Below are positions 25,313 to 33,799 of a DNA stretch of 64,000 nucleotides, one piece after another. A program made the position numbers and the translations under genes. Within the stretch, counting starts at the first letter, position 1, and every line of letters starts with the position of its first letter. The notes beneath the pieces were generated by a model. The model was not told the DNA's origin. It did not search any database and saw only the letters and a list, made by a program, of their open reading frames with translations. The stretch lies in assembly GCA_963803375.1 (NCBI GenBank), contig CAWDMB010000011.1, positions 55,760-119,759 on the forward strand. Reading direction: 5' to 3'. Source of the stretch: JAOPZW01 sp963803375. Lineage in GTDB: Bacteria > Actinomycetota > Thermoleophilia > Solirubrobacterales > Solirubrobacteraceae.

Positions 25313-26353
25313 CTAGCGCGCGTACGCGTGCGGGCGCGCGGCGCCCGCGCGCTGCAGGCCGAAGGCCTCGGCCAGCAGCTCGTAGGAGCGCCGGCGTGCG
25401 CCGTGGTCGTGGACGATCGTGACCACGATCACCTCCCCGGCCCCGTAGGCGCCGGCGATCACCTCGAGCCCGGCGCGCACGGTCTCGGGCGCGCCGACGA
25501 CGCCGCGCCGGCCGCCGGTGCCCGGGCCGGCGCCCTCGGCCCGCAGGAAGCGCAGGGCCTCGTCGGGCGGCGGCACGGGGATGAGCCGGCCGCGGCGCAG
25601 CAGAGTGAACGTCATGCGGCTGCTCGCGGCCAGGCGCTGAGCCTGCGCATCGTCGTCGGCGGCGATCGCGAAGACCGCGACCGCGAGCTGCGGGGCGCCG
25701 AGCCGCAGGTCGGCGTCGAAGCGCTCGCGATAGCGGGAGGCGATCGGCGCGCCGTCGGGGTTGATGAAGTCGGCGAAGGCGTAGGGGAGGCCGAGCTCGG
25801 CGGCCCACAGCGCGCTCTGCACCGAGCTGCCCAGCAGCCACGGCTCGGGCACGTGCGGGGCGCCGGGGAGCTTGCCCAGCCGCGCGAACGGGTGCGAGCC
25901 GGGGACGCGATCCTCGAGCAGCGCGAGGAGCTCGGCGAGCTGCTCGGGGAAGTCGTCGGGGGCGGCCTGGCGGCGGTCGCGCTGGAGCGCGAAGGCGGTC
26001 AGCGGGTCGCCGCCGGGCGCCCGGCCGAGGCCGAGATCGATGCGCCCCGGAAAGAGCGCGCTCAGCACGCTGAACGTCTCGGCGACCTTCAGCGGGCTGT
26101 AGTGGGGGAGCATGACGCCGCCGCTGCCGACCCGCAGGCGCCGCGTGGCCAGCGCGACGAGCCCGACGAGCACCTCGGGGCTCGGGCCGGCGAGCGCGGC
26201 GCCGCCGTGGTGCTCGGCCAGCCAGTAGCGGTGAAAGCCGAGCTCGTCGGCCAGGCCCGCGAGGTCGAGGCTGCGGCGCAGCGCGTCGGCGCCGGTCGAG
26301 CCCTCCGAGACCGGAGACTGGTCGAGGACGCTCAGGCGCAGCGGCGTGCTCAC
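25313..26353 (-). CDS. LLM-class flavin-dependent oxidoreductase
   Basis: This 346-residue luciferase-like monooxygenase has the start LRLSVLDQSPVSEGSTGADA, FHRYWLAEHHGG, SPEVLVGLVALATRRLRVGS, GGVMLPHYSPLKVAETF and LFPGRIDLGLGRAPGGD. This is the MsnO8/alkanal-monooxygenase-like branch, which uses FMNH2 (or F420) supplied by a separate reductase. The substrate is unknown. The GTG at 26353 gives the family N-terminus. It is followed by the lipoprotein gene at 8 bp and is divergent from the Nudix gene. Confidence 0.85.
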   Translation of the reverse strand: MSTPLRLSVLDQSPVSEGSTGADALRRSLDLAGLADELGFHRYWLAEHHGGAALAGPSPEVLVGLVALATRRLRVGSGGVMLPHYSPLKVAETFSVLSALFPGRIDLGLGRAPGGDPLTAFALQRDRRQAAPDDFPEQLAELLALLEDRVPGSHPFARLGKLPGAPHVPEPWLLGSSVQSALWAAELGLPYAFADFINPDGAPIASRYRERFDADLRLGAPQLAVAVFAIAADDDAQAQRLAASSRMTFTLLRRGRLIPVPPPDEALRFLRAEGAGPGTGGRRGVVGAPETVRAGLEVIAGAYGAGEVIVVTIVHDHGARRRSYELLAEAFGLQRAGAARPHAYAR

Positions 26354-26486
26354 GTGGCGGCCGTCACGGTCGTCGCCCGGTGCTCGAGCCGAGCAGGGGC
26401 ATCCGCGCGCCGGGCTTGCGACGCACGAGCAGGCCGTCGCTGTCGGCACCGTCCTCACCCGCGCGGGAGCGTACTACGGTGCCGGC

Positions 26487-26951
26487 GTGCCCCAGCACAG
26501 CGCCGGGATCCTGCTCTACCGCGACGGCGAGGCCGGCCCGGAGGTCCTGCTCGTCCATCCGGGTGGCCCGCTGTGGGCGCGGCGCGATCACGGCGCCTGG
26601 TCGATCCCCAAGGGGCTGTGCGAGGAGGGCGAGGAGCCCCGGGCGGCCGCGATTCGCGAGCTCGAGGAGGAGCTCGGCGCAGCGGTGCCCGTCGGCGAGC
26701 TGCACGAGCTCGGCAGCGTGCGCCAGCGCGGCGGCAAGGTCGTCACGGCGTGGGCGGCGCGCGGCACCTTCGACCCGGCCTCGTTGCGCAGCATGGAGTT
26801 CGAGATGCAATGGCCGCCGCGCTCGGGGCGCCGCCGGCGCTTCCCCGAGGTCGACCGCGCCGCGTGGTTTGACCCGGACGACGCGCGTAGGCGGCTGCTG
26901 CCGGCCCAGGTCGCGTTCATAGACCGGCTCGTGGAGTGGCTCGATCAGTAG
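26487..26951 (+). CDS. Nudix hydrolase
   Basis: This 154-residue protein has the full Nudix box GLCEEGEEPRAAAIRELEEE followed by LG at about 43-65 (GX5EX7REUXEEXGU), preceded by WSIPKG. It starts PQHSAGILLYRDG from GTG 26487. It hydrolyses a nucleoside diphosphate linked to another moiety; the C-terminal EVDRAAWFDPDDARRRLLPAQ is like the diadenosine/NTP-type DUF-NUDIX proteins that sanitise nucleotide pools. It is divergent from the LLM gene. Confidence 0.88.
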   Translation: MPQHSAGILLYRDGEAGPEVLLVHPGGPLWARRDHGAWSIPKGLCEEGEEPRAAAIRELEEELGAAVPVGELHELGSVRQRGGKVVTAWAARGTFDPASLRSMEFEMQWPPRSGRRRRFPEVDRAAWFDPDDARRRLLPAQVAFIDRLVEWLDQ

Positions 26952-27009
26952 TGGTGCAGGTGCTGCGCCTGGTGCGGGGCCTGGCGGCTCTGGACTAGGC
27001 TCCGCGGCC

Positions 27010-27768
27010 GTGGCCGCCGTCGACGGGATCGACTACGAGCTCTGGCGGCACGCGCTCGCCGATGGCGAGCAGACCACGCTCTACGCCACCCGGCATCCCC
27101 GGCGCCACACGCGCATCCGCGCCCTGCACTTCTCGCGGCCGCGCCGCCTGGACGTGTGGTGCGCGGCCAACGGCGCGCCCGAGGCCGTCGTCGGCGGCTT
27201 CTTCGTGCGGGGTCCGTATCGGCCGCTCGGCGAGCTGTGGCTAGACGGCCGTGCCGCCGAGCACGAGCCCGTGGCCGAGCCGTACGGCCCCCGGCGCGCG
27301 TGCGTGGTCAGCGACGGTGACGGCGTACGCCTCGTCGCGCGCGAGCAGGCGCCGGCGCGCCCTCGGGGCGATCTGCTGCAGGCCGGCCCGCTGCTCGTCG
27401 CGGACGGCGCGATCGCGTTCGACCCCGATGACGACCATGAGGGCTTCTCGAGCGGGTCGGGCCAGTTCGATTCGGACATCACGCTCGGGCGCTACCCCCG
27501 CGCGGCGCTCGGCGTGTCGGGCATCGCGCTCGTCGCCGTGGCCTGCGACGGACGGCGCTCGGGGGTCGACGCCGGACTGTCGATGCTCGAGCTCGCGCAG
27601 GTCATGGTCGACCTCGGCGCCGAGACGGCGATCAACCTCGACGGTGGAGGCTCGACGACGCTCGTGCACCGCGGGCACCTGCTCAACCGCCCGTACTCCA
27701 CGCAGGACCAGCCCGCGCCGCAGTCGCGCTCGGTCGTGAGCGCGCTCGTCCTCGATCGACGGCCCTGA
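27010..27768 (+). CDS. Phosphodiester glycosidase (NAGPA) family protein
   Basis: This 252-residue protein has the hallmark NAGPA/DUF2233 core: VVGGFFVRG near 60, ALGVSGIALVAVACDGR near 165, MLELAQVMVDLGAETAINL and DGGGSTTLV near 215, ending QSRSVVSALVL. Family members cleave phosphodiester-linked sugars. No signal peptide is visible, which is unusual for a family that is often secreted. The start is GTG 27010. Confidence 0.8.
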   Translation: MAAVDGIDYELWRHALADGEQTTLYATRHPRRHTRIRALHFSRPRRLDVWCAANGAPEAVVGGFFVRGPYRPLGELWLDGRAAEHEPVAEPYGPRRACVVSDGDGVRLVAREQAPARPRGDLLQAGPLLVADGAIAFDPDDDHEGFSSGSGQFDSDITLGRYPRAALGVSGIALVAVACDGRRSGVDAGLSMLELAQVMVDLGAETAINLDGGGSTTLVHRGHLLNRPYSTQDQPAPQSRSVVSALVLDRRP

Positions 27769-27878
27769 TGCGGCGCCGGAGGTCTGGCTACTTCCCCTTA
27801 CGTGGCGGCTGAGGGCGGAATGGCTGCGGCCAAACGCGAGACGGTGCGCCAAGCCGCCTCGCGCAGGCGCGTGCGCGA

Positions 27879-27995
27879 TCAGTAACCGCCTCCTCCGCCG
27901 CCCGAATACACCGCGAGCAACACGATCGCTGCGGTCACGAGAATCGCGAGAACGAAGCCGATCAGCAGCCGGCGGTTGGTGGTCAGGTTATGCAT
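27879..27995 (-). CDS. Small single-pass membrane protein
   Basis: This 38-residue protein (MHNLTTNRRLLIGFVLAIL onward) has one transmembrane helix and a C-terminal GGGGGGY tail. The ATG at 27995 is preceded by GGAG at a spacing of eight bases (TAGAAGTC), which favours it over the in-frame ATG at 28049. Its function is unknown. It converges on the glycosidase gene. Confidence 0.5.
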   Translation of the reverse strand: MHNLTTNRRLLIGFVLAILVTAAIVLLAVYSGGGGGGY

Positions 27996-28352
27996 GACTT
28001 CTACTCCATCGGTCGACAGCAGAGCCTTCACCTGTCCCGACGCAGTCATGTCGCCAGACCTTCCCGGCGATGGGAACGGCGCACCCGAACGACGACGGGT
28101 GAGGTGAGCGTGCGCGGGTCGCGCCGGCGCACCGTGAGCCGGTGGCGCGGTTCGTGGTCCCTCGGCGAGGCCGTCGAGCGCTTCCGCGCCGGTGAGGGAC
28201 GCCTTCGCAGGTGACTCTCGGCGGCGTACAGGACCGACGGGTCGCGGCGACGCTCGCTCGCAACTAGGCGGAGCCGCGCATCTCGCCGTCGGCAACGACT
28301 GGCGCCACGACCCCGAGTTGCGGCCTCCGCGGCGACTCCTGCGGCTTGTAGG
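27996..28352. other. Intergenic region, nothing recognised
   Basis: This 357-bp gap lies between the divergent small membrane protein and the methyltransferase. It is Arg-codon-rich in all frames, with no homology, repeat or regulatory motif that I can support. Promoters for both flanking genes should be here. Confidence 0.45.
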
Positions 28353-29636
28353 GTGCCGCGCGTGCCGACGCAACGTGGCCTGCGCGTCCGCGCGTCTCGC
28401 CTTCGGCGCCGTGCGCGCCGGTACCTCCGGCTGCGCCCACGGTCCCTGCGCCGGCTGCGCCGGTATCGGCACCGGTCGGTGCGTCGGCTGCGCTGGGCGT
28501 TGGGCATCCCGGCGCGGTTTCTGTGGCCGTACGCGTTCCCCGGGGGCGCGATCTGGAGCGAGGCGTCCTGGCGGCTGAGGCTGCGGCGCGCGCCGGTGCT
28601 GGCGGCCGCGGAGCACGGGGCGCGGGCCGGGGTGGGCGAGATCGAGGAGGTGCTGTCTTGCACGCTCTGCCGCGAGCGCCGCGTGCAGCCGCTGCTGCAC
28701 CCGTGGGCGGGCAAGTCCGGGGCGCGCCGTGGCCGGCGCTACCACGTCGTGCGCTGCCCGTCCTGCGGCTTTCTGTACCGCAACCCGGGGATCCGCCCCG
28801 AGCGCCTCGGCGACCTCTACGCGGGCGCGTACGGGAGGTTCCTCACGGGCCACTACGGTGACGCGCGCAGGCGGCGCTACGAGCTCGTGCTCGATGCCCA
28901 CGCCCCGCTCTTCGACGAGGGGGCCGGCCGCCGGCTGCTGGACTTCGGCTGCGGGACCGGCCTGTTCCTCGACCTCGCCCACGAGCGCGGGTTCGCGCCC
29001 TACGGCGTCGACCTCTCCGCCGACGCCGTGCGGCGCGCGCGCCGCAAGCCGAGCGGGGCGCACGTCCACCTCGGCGACCCGATGGACGTGCCAGAGATCG
29101 CCGCCGGGGGCTTCGACGTGATCACGCTCTGGTCCGTGCTCGCACATCTCCCGCGCCCGCTGGAGGAGCTTTCGCGGCTGCGCGCCCTGCTCGCCCCCGA
29201 CGGCGTCCTGCTGATCCTGACCGTCAACGCGAACTCGGTGCTCCTCAAGGCCGAGGGCGAGCGCTGGGGAGGCTTCACGCCCAACCACGTCGTGTGGTTC
29301 GCGCCGGCGACGCTCGAGCGAGCGCTCGGCGCCGCCGGCTTCACCGCAGCTGTGCTCCGCCCGATGGCGCCCGATAGCGTGGCGACCGGCAGACGGCGCA
29401 TGGCTGCGCACTTCGAGCGCCGCCTGTACCGCGCGATCAACAACGGCAACCGCGGCAACATGCTGCGCGCCGTCGCCTTCGCCGATCCGGACGGCCCGGC
29501 GCGCTGGGGCCTCGCGGACGCCGTGTCGCTCCCGCGGACGGCGGCGGGGCGCTTCGCCTCGGCGCGCGCCAGGACGCCGAGCGGGCGCCGCAGCCAGGTG
29601 TGCCCGGCGTCCGGGCCTCGAGCATCGCGTTCGTGA
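28353..29636 (+). CDS. Class I SAM-dependent methyltransferase with zinc-ribbon-like motif
   Basis: About 427 residues. After a highly basic N-terminal region there is a CTLC...CPSC four-cysteine cluster (SCTLCRERR and RCPSCGFLYRNP), then a Rossmann methyltransferase with RRLLDFGCGTGLFLDLAHE (SAM motif I), PYGVDLSADAVRRARR, FDVITLWSVLAHL and APDGVLLILTVN. Zinc-cluster plus methyltransferase is typical of C- or O-methyltransferases acting on nucleotide sugars or lipids. The first 50 residues are nearly all Arg/Leu, so the true start may be later than GTG 28353, and the last 30 residues also look unconserved. Confidence 0.75.
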   Translation: MPRVPTQRGLRVRASRLRRRARRYLRLRPRSLRRLRRYRHRSVRRLRWALGIPARFLWPYAFPGGAIWSEASWRLRLRRAPVLAAAEHGARAGVGEIEEVLSCTLCRERRVQPLLHPWAGKSGARRGRRYHVVRCPSCGFLYRNPGIRPERLGDLYAGAYGRFLTGHYGDARRRRYELVLDAHAPLFDEGAGRRLLDFGCGTGLFLDLAHERGFAPYGVDLSADAVRRARRKPSGAHVHLGDPMDVPEIAAGGFDVITLWSVLAHLPRPLEELSRLRALLAPDGVLLILTVNANSVLLKAEGERWGGFTPNHVVWFAPATLERALGAAGFTAAVLRPMAPDSVATGRRRMAAHFERRLYRAINNGNRGNMLRAVAFADPDGPARWGLADAVSLPRTAAGRFASARARTPSGRRSQVCPASGPRASRS

Positions 29637-29860
29637 CCGCGCCGCCGAGGAGCCGCGACCGGCCGGGCAGCGGCGAGCCGCGGCGGGTCCGCCTCGGAGC
29701 AGGACAGACGACCGCGGCCCGTTGGCGAGCGCCGCCTGGGGTCCCTTCCGCCGGGCGATGTGATTCGCGTTGCGCCGCGTACCGAGCGGGCGTCGCCCCA
29801 CGACCAGCGTCCGGTCGCCCGCGGCGCGCCGGCGCCGCGGACTGAGGTAGGAATAGGGCG

Positions 29861-30754
29861 GTGGGGACGCTGGCGAGCACGGTGTCGACGGCGGCGGGTC
29901 TGGCCATGATCGTGCTCGCCGGGCGCGACGCCTTCGACGCGCTCTTCCATCCCGAAGGCCGGGCCACGTTCGCGCGCCTGATCGCCCGGGCCGAGTGGCG
30001 CCTGTTCCGGATCGGCGGCCCGCGCCATCCGCTCTTCGTGCTGGCCGGTCCAACCGTGCTGGTGACCGTCATCGCGACGTGGGCGGCGCTGCTCATCCTG
30101 GGGTGGGCGCTCGTCTTCTGGCCGCAGATGCCCGGGGGCTTTCGCTTTCAGCCCGGCGTCGAGGCCGCCGGCTCGAACTTCGTTCACGCCCTCAACGTCT
30201 CGCTCGTCACGCTGACCACGCTCGGGTTTGGCGACATCACGCCGAAGGCGGAGCTGCTGCGCGTCGTCGTGCCGCTGGAGGCGCTGGTCGGGTTCGGCCT
30301 GCTGACCTTGAGCATCTCCTGGCTTCTGCTCACCTACCCAGTGCTGGCCCGCCGGCGCTCGCTGGCCTACGAAATCTGGCTGCTGCGCGTGGCCGAGACC
30401 GACACCGGCGTGTCGCTGGACCACCTTGAGCCGGCCGCGGCCGAGCGCGTCTACGCGGAGCTCACCTCGCGGCTGGTCGCTGTGGAGCGCGATCTTGTGA
30501 ACTTCCCGACCTCCTACTACTTCGCGGAGGCCGATCCGCGCTTCTCGCTACCCGCGGTCGCCCCATACCTGCTCATGCTCGGGCGCCGAGGCAACGAGGA
30601 CGGCAAGCCGGCGCGGATCCGCCTGCGCGCGGACCTGCTGCTGCGCGCGGTGCATGACTTCGCGAGGACGACCGCCGGCTTCCACCGCCGCGACGTCGGG
30701 ACGCCCGACGAGATGCTGCGCGCCTACGCGCAGGACCACCTCCGCGAAGCCTGA
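29861..30754 (+). CDS. Two-TM ion channel family protein (K+ channel-like)
   Basis: This 297-residue membrane protein has hydrophobic segments at about 10-22, 58-85 and 128-160. Between the last two lies the pore signature TLTTLGFGDITP, matching the TxGFGD selectivity filter of potassium channels. The cytoplasmic C-terminus (about 165-297) is helical with no RCK or cyclic-nucleotide domain recognised. It probably conducts K+ passively. It starts at GTG 29861, with AGGTAGG upstream. Confidence 0.8.
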   Translation: MGTLASTVSTAAGLAMIVLAGRDAFDALFHPEGRATFARLIARAEWRLFRIGGPRHPLFVLAGPTVLVTVIATWAALLILGWALVFWPQMPGGFRFQPGVEAAGSNFVHALNVSLVTLTTLGFGDITPKAELLRVVVPLEALVGFGLLTLSISWLLLTYPVLARRRSLAYEIWLLRVAETDTGVSLDHLEPAAAERVYAELTSRLVAVERDLVNFPTSYYFAEADPRFSLPAVAPYLLMLGRRGNEDGKPARIRLRADLLLRAVHDFARTTAGFHRRDVGTPDEMLRAYAQDHLREA

Positions 30755-30779
30755 CACGTCCCTGCCCCGATCGAGTCCT

Positions 30780-31271
30780 TCAGCTCACCGCCGTCTTCAC
30801 GAGCGCGCCGATCCTTGCCTCCTCGGCCGCGGTCAACTCCTTCAGTGCGAAGGAGGTTGGCCACATGGCGCCTTCGTCGAGGTTCGCCTTGTCGCTGAAG
30901 CCGAACGTCGCGTACCTCGTCTTGAATTTTTGCGCGCTTTGGAAGAAGCAGACGACATTGCCGTCCTTGGCGTACGCGGGCATCCCGTACCACGTTCTCG
31001 GCGAGAGGGCCGGTGCGCTGGCTTTGATGAGGGCATGGAGCCGCTCGGCCATGGCGCGATCCGGTTCCGGCATCTCGGCGATCTTCGCGAGCACTTCGCC
31101 TTCCCCGTCCGCCTTGCCCGCGCGCCGGCCGCGGCGCACGGCCGCCTTCAGCTCTTGGGCGCGCTCCCTCATCGCGGCTCGTTCCTCGTCCGTGAAACCC
31201 TTGGACGCCTTGCCGGTGGTGCTCTTGGCGGACTGCTGCGTGCCCGTCTTTGCCGGTTTCCTCTCAGCCAT
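30780..31271 (-). CDS. DUF1801 (YdhG-like) domain protein
   Basis: This 163-residue protein has a Lys/Ala/Ser-rich, probably disordered, N-terminus (1-25), a helical basic segment and the DUF1801 core near 90-160: LIKASAPALSPRTWYGMPAYA, VVCFFQSAQKFKTRYATFGF and FALKELTAAEEARIGALV. The fold is shared with proteins annotated as iron chaperones (frataxin-like). The true role is uncertain. It is convergent with the channel gene. Confidence 0.8.
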   Translation of the reverse strand: MAERKPAKTGTQQSAKSTTGKASKGFTDEERAAMRERAQELKAAVRRGRRAGKADGEGEVLAKIAEMPEPDRAMAERLHALIKASAPALSPRTWYGMPAYAKDGNVVCFFQSAQKFKTRYATFGFSDKANLDEGAMWPTSFALKELTAAEEARIGALVKTAVS

Positions 31272-31635
31272 TGCAAAGCACCTCCGTGCGCCGAACGAGT
31301 CGAAGCCGCTTGAAGGTCGAGTGAATGGTGATGTCCATGGCGGTCATGCTAGGTGCGGCTCGTGACGGGGCTTCTCGATTCCTGATCGGCCTCGTCAGCT
31401 GCTTGACATGCGAAATCGTGCCACGTCGCGCCTACTCGACCCTGTTGAACACGTCCCGCTGCCCGTCCCGCTGGCAGTCTCGTATGGGGATCGGCGGATT
31501 ACCGGACGATCGGTGGGTCGCTGTGGCCAGCTTGGCGGGCGTCATCGAGGCGGTGGCAGGGCCGCGGTCAGCGCGCTCGCACGCTCCGGCGTCGTCCTGC
31601 GGCTCTCCACGGTTCCGATAATTCGTCTGAGTGCA
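31272..31635. other. Intergenic region, no gene supported
   Basis: This 364-bp gap lies between two minus-strand genes. One plus-strand frame (LLDPVEHVPLPVPLAVSYGD) looks protein-like for about 20 residues and could be a hydrolase remnant, but it has no start site or continuation. No terminator hairpin stood out. Confidence 0.4.
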
Positions 31636-32124
31636 TCAGCCGCTGTCGCGTGATCCGGGCGCCCTCGTGTTGGCGGTCATCCCGGGGCCGGGCTCAACGT
31701 CGATGTCGGATGACATCACGATCTCGCCGCACTCCCGGCAGCGCAGCTCGGTCTGCGTGACCGTGCCGCACGCGCGGTGGCGCCGGAGGACGGGCGGGCC
31801 GGCATCGCCGGCGGTCCAGCGATCGCCCCATTGGGCCATGACCATCAGCACGTCCACGAACTCGAAGCCCTTGCGCGTCAGAACGTACTCGTACCGCGCC
31901 GGGCGCTCTGAGTAGAGGCGGCGCTCGAGCATCCCCTCCTCGACGAGGTGCGTGAGTCGCTCGGCGAGGACCTTGCGGGAGATACCGAGGTCGCGCTGCA
32001 GGCCGTCGAATCGGTTGATGCCGACCCACACGTCACGCAGCACGAGCGGCGACCAGGGCTCGCCGGCGACCGCCAGGCTGCGCGCGATTGAGCACGTCAT
32101 CTTGGAGAAGTCCGTGCGCTGCAT
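31636..32124 (-). CDS. HxlR-family transcriptional regulator
   Basis: This 162-residue winged-helix regulator has the HxlR signature: CSIARSLAVAGEPWSPLVLR, FDGLQRDLGISRKVLAERL and LVEEGMLERRLYSERPARYE. A C-terminal tail has HRACG...CRECGE, a possible metal-binding or redox-sensing cysteine cluster beyond the usual HxlR length of about 110 residues. It is divergent from the PNPOx-like gene, and a perfect inverted repeat lies in the 55-bp gap. It very likely controls that promoter and its own. Confidence 0.88.
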   Translation of the reverse strand: MQRTDFSKMTCSIARSLAVAGEPWSPLVLRDVWVGINRFDGLQRDLGISRKVLAERLTHLVEEGMLERRLYSERPARYEYVLTRKGFEFVDVLMVMAQWGDRWTAGDAGPPVLRRHRACGTVTQTELRCRECGEIVMSSDIDVEPGPGMTANTRAPGSRDSG

Positions 32125-32141
32125 GAGAAGAGCCTAGCGCG

Positions 32142-32158
32142 AGTTCCGTTAGGGAACT
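32142..32158. promoter_or_regulatory. Likely HxlR operator
   Basis: AGTTCC-GTTAG-GGAACT is a perfect 6-bp inverted repeat with a 5-bp spacer, 18 bp from the HxlR start and about 20 bp from the start of the divergent gene. Its size and position match operators of dimeric winged-helix regulators. Confidence 0.6.
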
Positions 32159-32179
32159 TAGTCTGCTATGGTGCCGCGC

Positions 32180-32674
32180 ATGACGCTCGAGCAAGGAGAT
32201 CTCAGGCTGCTGAGAACGGACCTGGCCGGACGGCTTCTCACGTCAACGATCCCGGCCCGCTACGCGTATAAGGCACTGGACGGCACGCCGCGCATCGTGG
32301 GCAGCTGGTTCGTGTGGACGGGCTGGGAGCTCGTGCTGCCGACCTTCATCTCGGCGCCGCACATAAGCCACGCCACGTATCGGCTGCGCGCGCTGCGGGC
32401 AAACCCGGACGTCGCGGTCTCGATCGACACCGAGTCATTTCCGCCCGAGGTGCTTAGCATCCGCGGCAAGGCCGAGATCACCGAGATCGACGGCGTGGCA
32501 GCGGAGTACGCCGACGCAGCCCATCGCTTCCTCGGCCCCGAGCAGGCCACCGGCTATCTCGCCCAGATCGACCAGCCGGGAACGCGCATGGCACGCATCG
32601 CCGTCCGGCCTACCTGGGTGGCCCTGATGGACTTCCAGACCCGGATGCCGAGCGCCCTCGGCGGCGTCCAGTGA
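32180..32674 (+). CDS. Pyridoxamine 5'-phosphate oxidase-like (flavin/F420-binding) protein
   Basis: This 164-residue split-barrel protein has RLLTSTIPARYAYKALDGTP, IVGSWFVWTGWELVLPTF, YRLRALRANPDVAVSIDTE and VLSIRGKAEI. This is the PNPOx-like superfamily, which binds FMN or F420 or acts in heme breakdown; the cofactor cannot be decided. The ATG at 32180 is preferred to 32168 on alignment. It is divergent from HxlR and is followed 33 bp later by the NAD-dependent epimerase, so they probably share a transcript. Confidence 0.8.
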   Translation: MTLEQGDLRLLRTDLAGRLLTSTIPARYAYKALDGTPRIVGSWFVWTGWELVLPTFISAPHISHATYRLRALRANPDVAVSIDTESFPPEVLSIRGKAEITEIDGVAAEYADAAHRFLGPEQATGYLAQIDQPGTRMARIAVRPTWVALMDFQTRMPSALGGVQ

Positions 32675-32707
32675 AGCGATGAGCCGCGCGTACCACGAGG
32701 TGGGGCG

Positions 32708-33652
32708 ATGATCCTCGTCACCGGCGGGTTCGGCTCGATCGGCGCCCATACGGCGCTCGCGCTCGCCGACCTGGGCGAGCACGTGGTCGTCACCCGGCAC
32801 CGGATTGCCGCGCCGCCGTCGTTCCTGGAGGGGCGCGTGGAGGTCGAGCAAGCGGACCTGGCCGATCTCGATGCCCTTCGAGGCGTCGGCGACCGGCATG
32901 AGATCACTGGGATGGTCCACCTCGCGGCCGTCGCGCTCGAGGAGCCGGACCCCATTGAGTTCATGCGGAGGAACACCGCGATGCTGCTCAACGCCCTCGA
33001 GGTCGCGCGCACCTGGGGGGTGCGGCGTTTCGCGGTGGCGAGCAGCATCGGCGCCTACATAGGCACGCCCGGACCGCGCTGGCACGAGGATCTGGCGATC
33101 GTCCCGGCGAAGTCGCCGAACTCGATCCTGGCGTTCAAGAAGTCCGTCGAGGCGATCACGCCCCAGGTCCTGGAGGGCACCGGCGTCGAGCCGATCAACC
33201 TGCGCATCGGCACGATCTGGGGGCCGCTCGGCCTTCCCGACTCGCCGTTCTTCCCGATCCCGCGACTCATCTGCGCCACCGTGCGCGGCGAGGCTCCCGA
33301 CCTGACACCGCCGCGGCCGCCGGGCTTCGCCGACGACGGCGGCGACCGCTGCTACGTCAAGGACTGCGGACGGGCGATCGCCCTGCTCCTGCGCGCCGAC
33401 TCGCTCCAGCACGACACGTACAACATCTCCTCCGGGCAGCCGGTCGCCAACCACGAGTTTGTCGCCGCCGTCAACGCCGCGGTCCCCGGCGCCGAGGCGT
33501 CGCTGCGTCCCGGCCGCAACCCCGACGCGCCGGCGAACGATCCGTACCTCGACACCAGCCGCCTCGCCCGGGACACCGGCTTCGAGCCGGCCTTCGACGT
33601 GCGGGCCGGCGTCGCGGACTACATCGCGTGGCTCAGGGACAACCCGTTCTGA
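32708..33652 (+). CDS. NAD-dependent epimerase/dehydratase-like (extended SDR)
   Basis: This 314-residue extended SDR has the nucleotide-binding GGFGSIGAHTALAL at 6-19, an acidic ADLADL, VHLAAVALEEP, ASSIGAY and RIGTIWGP. The catalytic YxxxK is not obvious: the matching region reads SNSILAFKKSVEA, with no Tyr at the expected place. It may be a non-catalytic or atypical member that acts on sugars or serves as an NAD-dependent sensor. It lies downstream of the PNPOx-like gene and probably belongs to the HxlR-controlled unit. Confidence 0.78.
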   Translation: MILVTGGFGSIGAHTALALADLGEHVVVTRHRIAAPPSFLEGRVEVEQADLADLDALRGVGDRHEITGMVHLAAVALEEPDPIEFMRRNTAMLLNALEVARTWGVRRFAVASSIGAYIGTPGPRWHEDLAIVPAKSPNSILAFKKSVEAITPQVLEGTGVEPINLRIGTIWGPLGLPDSPFFPIPRLICATVRGEAPDLTPPRPPGFADDGGDRCYVKDCGRAIALLLRADSLQHDTYNISSGQPVANHEFVAAVNAAVPGAEASLRPGRNPDAPANDPYLDTSRLARDTGFEPAFDVRAGVADYIAWLRDNPF

Positions 33653-33713
33653 GCCGACGCGCTGGGCTTCTGCATCGTCATCGACAACATCGAAGGCAAG
33701 AAGGAGAGTCCAG

Positions 33714-33770
33714 TTGAGCGTGACAAGCTTCATGCACGCGGGCGTGGTGGTCGATGACCTCGCCACCATG
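33714..33770 (+). pseudogene. N-terminal fragment of a VOC (glyoxalase) family protein
   Basis: With AAGGAG at 33701-33706, a TTG at 33714 reads MSVTSFMHAGVVVDDLA, a typical first strand of vicinal-oxygen-chelate proteins with the His metal ligand. After this the frame turns to Arg-rich nonsense, so the gene is cut off after about 18 residues and joined to the antisense fragment beside it. Confidence 0.5.
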
Positions 33771-33799
33771 CGCCGGGCGCCGAAGGCAGCACCGACGCG

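Noticed and set aside
21283..25422. A 1379-codon open frame on the plus strand
   Set aside because: It runs across several genes on both strands and reads as Arg/Pro/Ala-rich sequence; it is a GC-driven shadow of the desaturase, AKR and lipoprotein genes.
27996..30053. A long minus-strand open frame joined to the small membrane protein
   Set aside because: Its upstream part is antisense to the methyltransferase and has no conserved residues; only the last 38-56 codons are protein-like.
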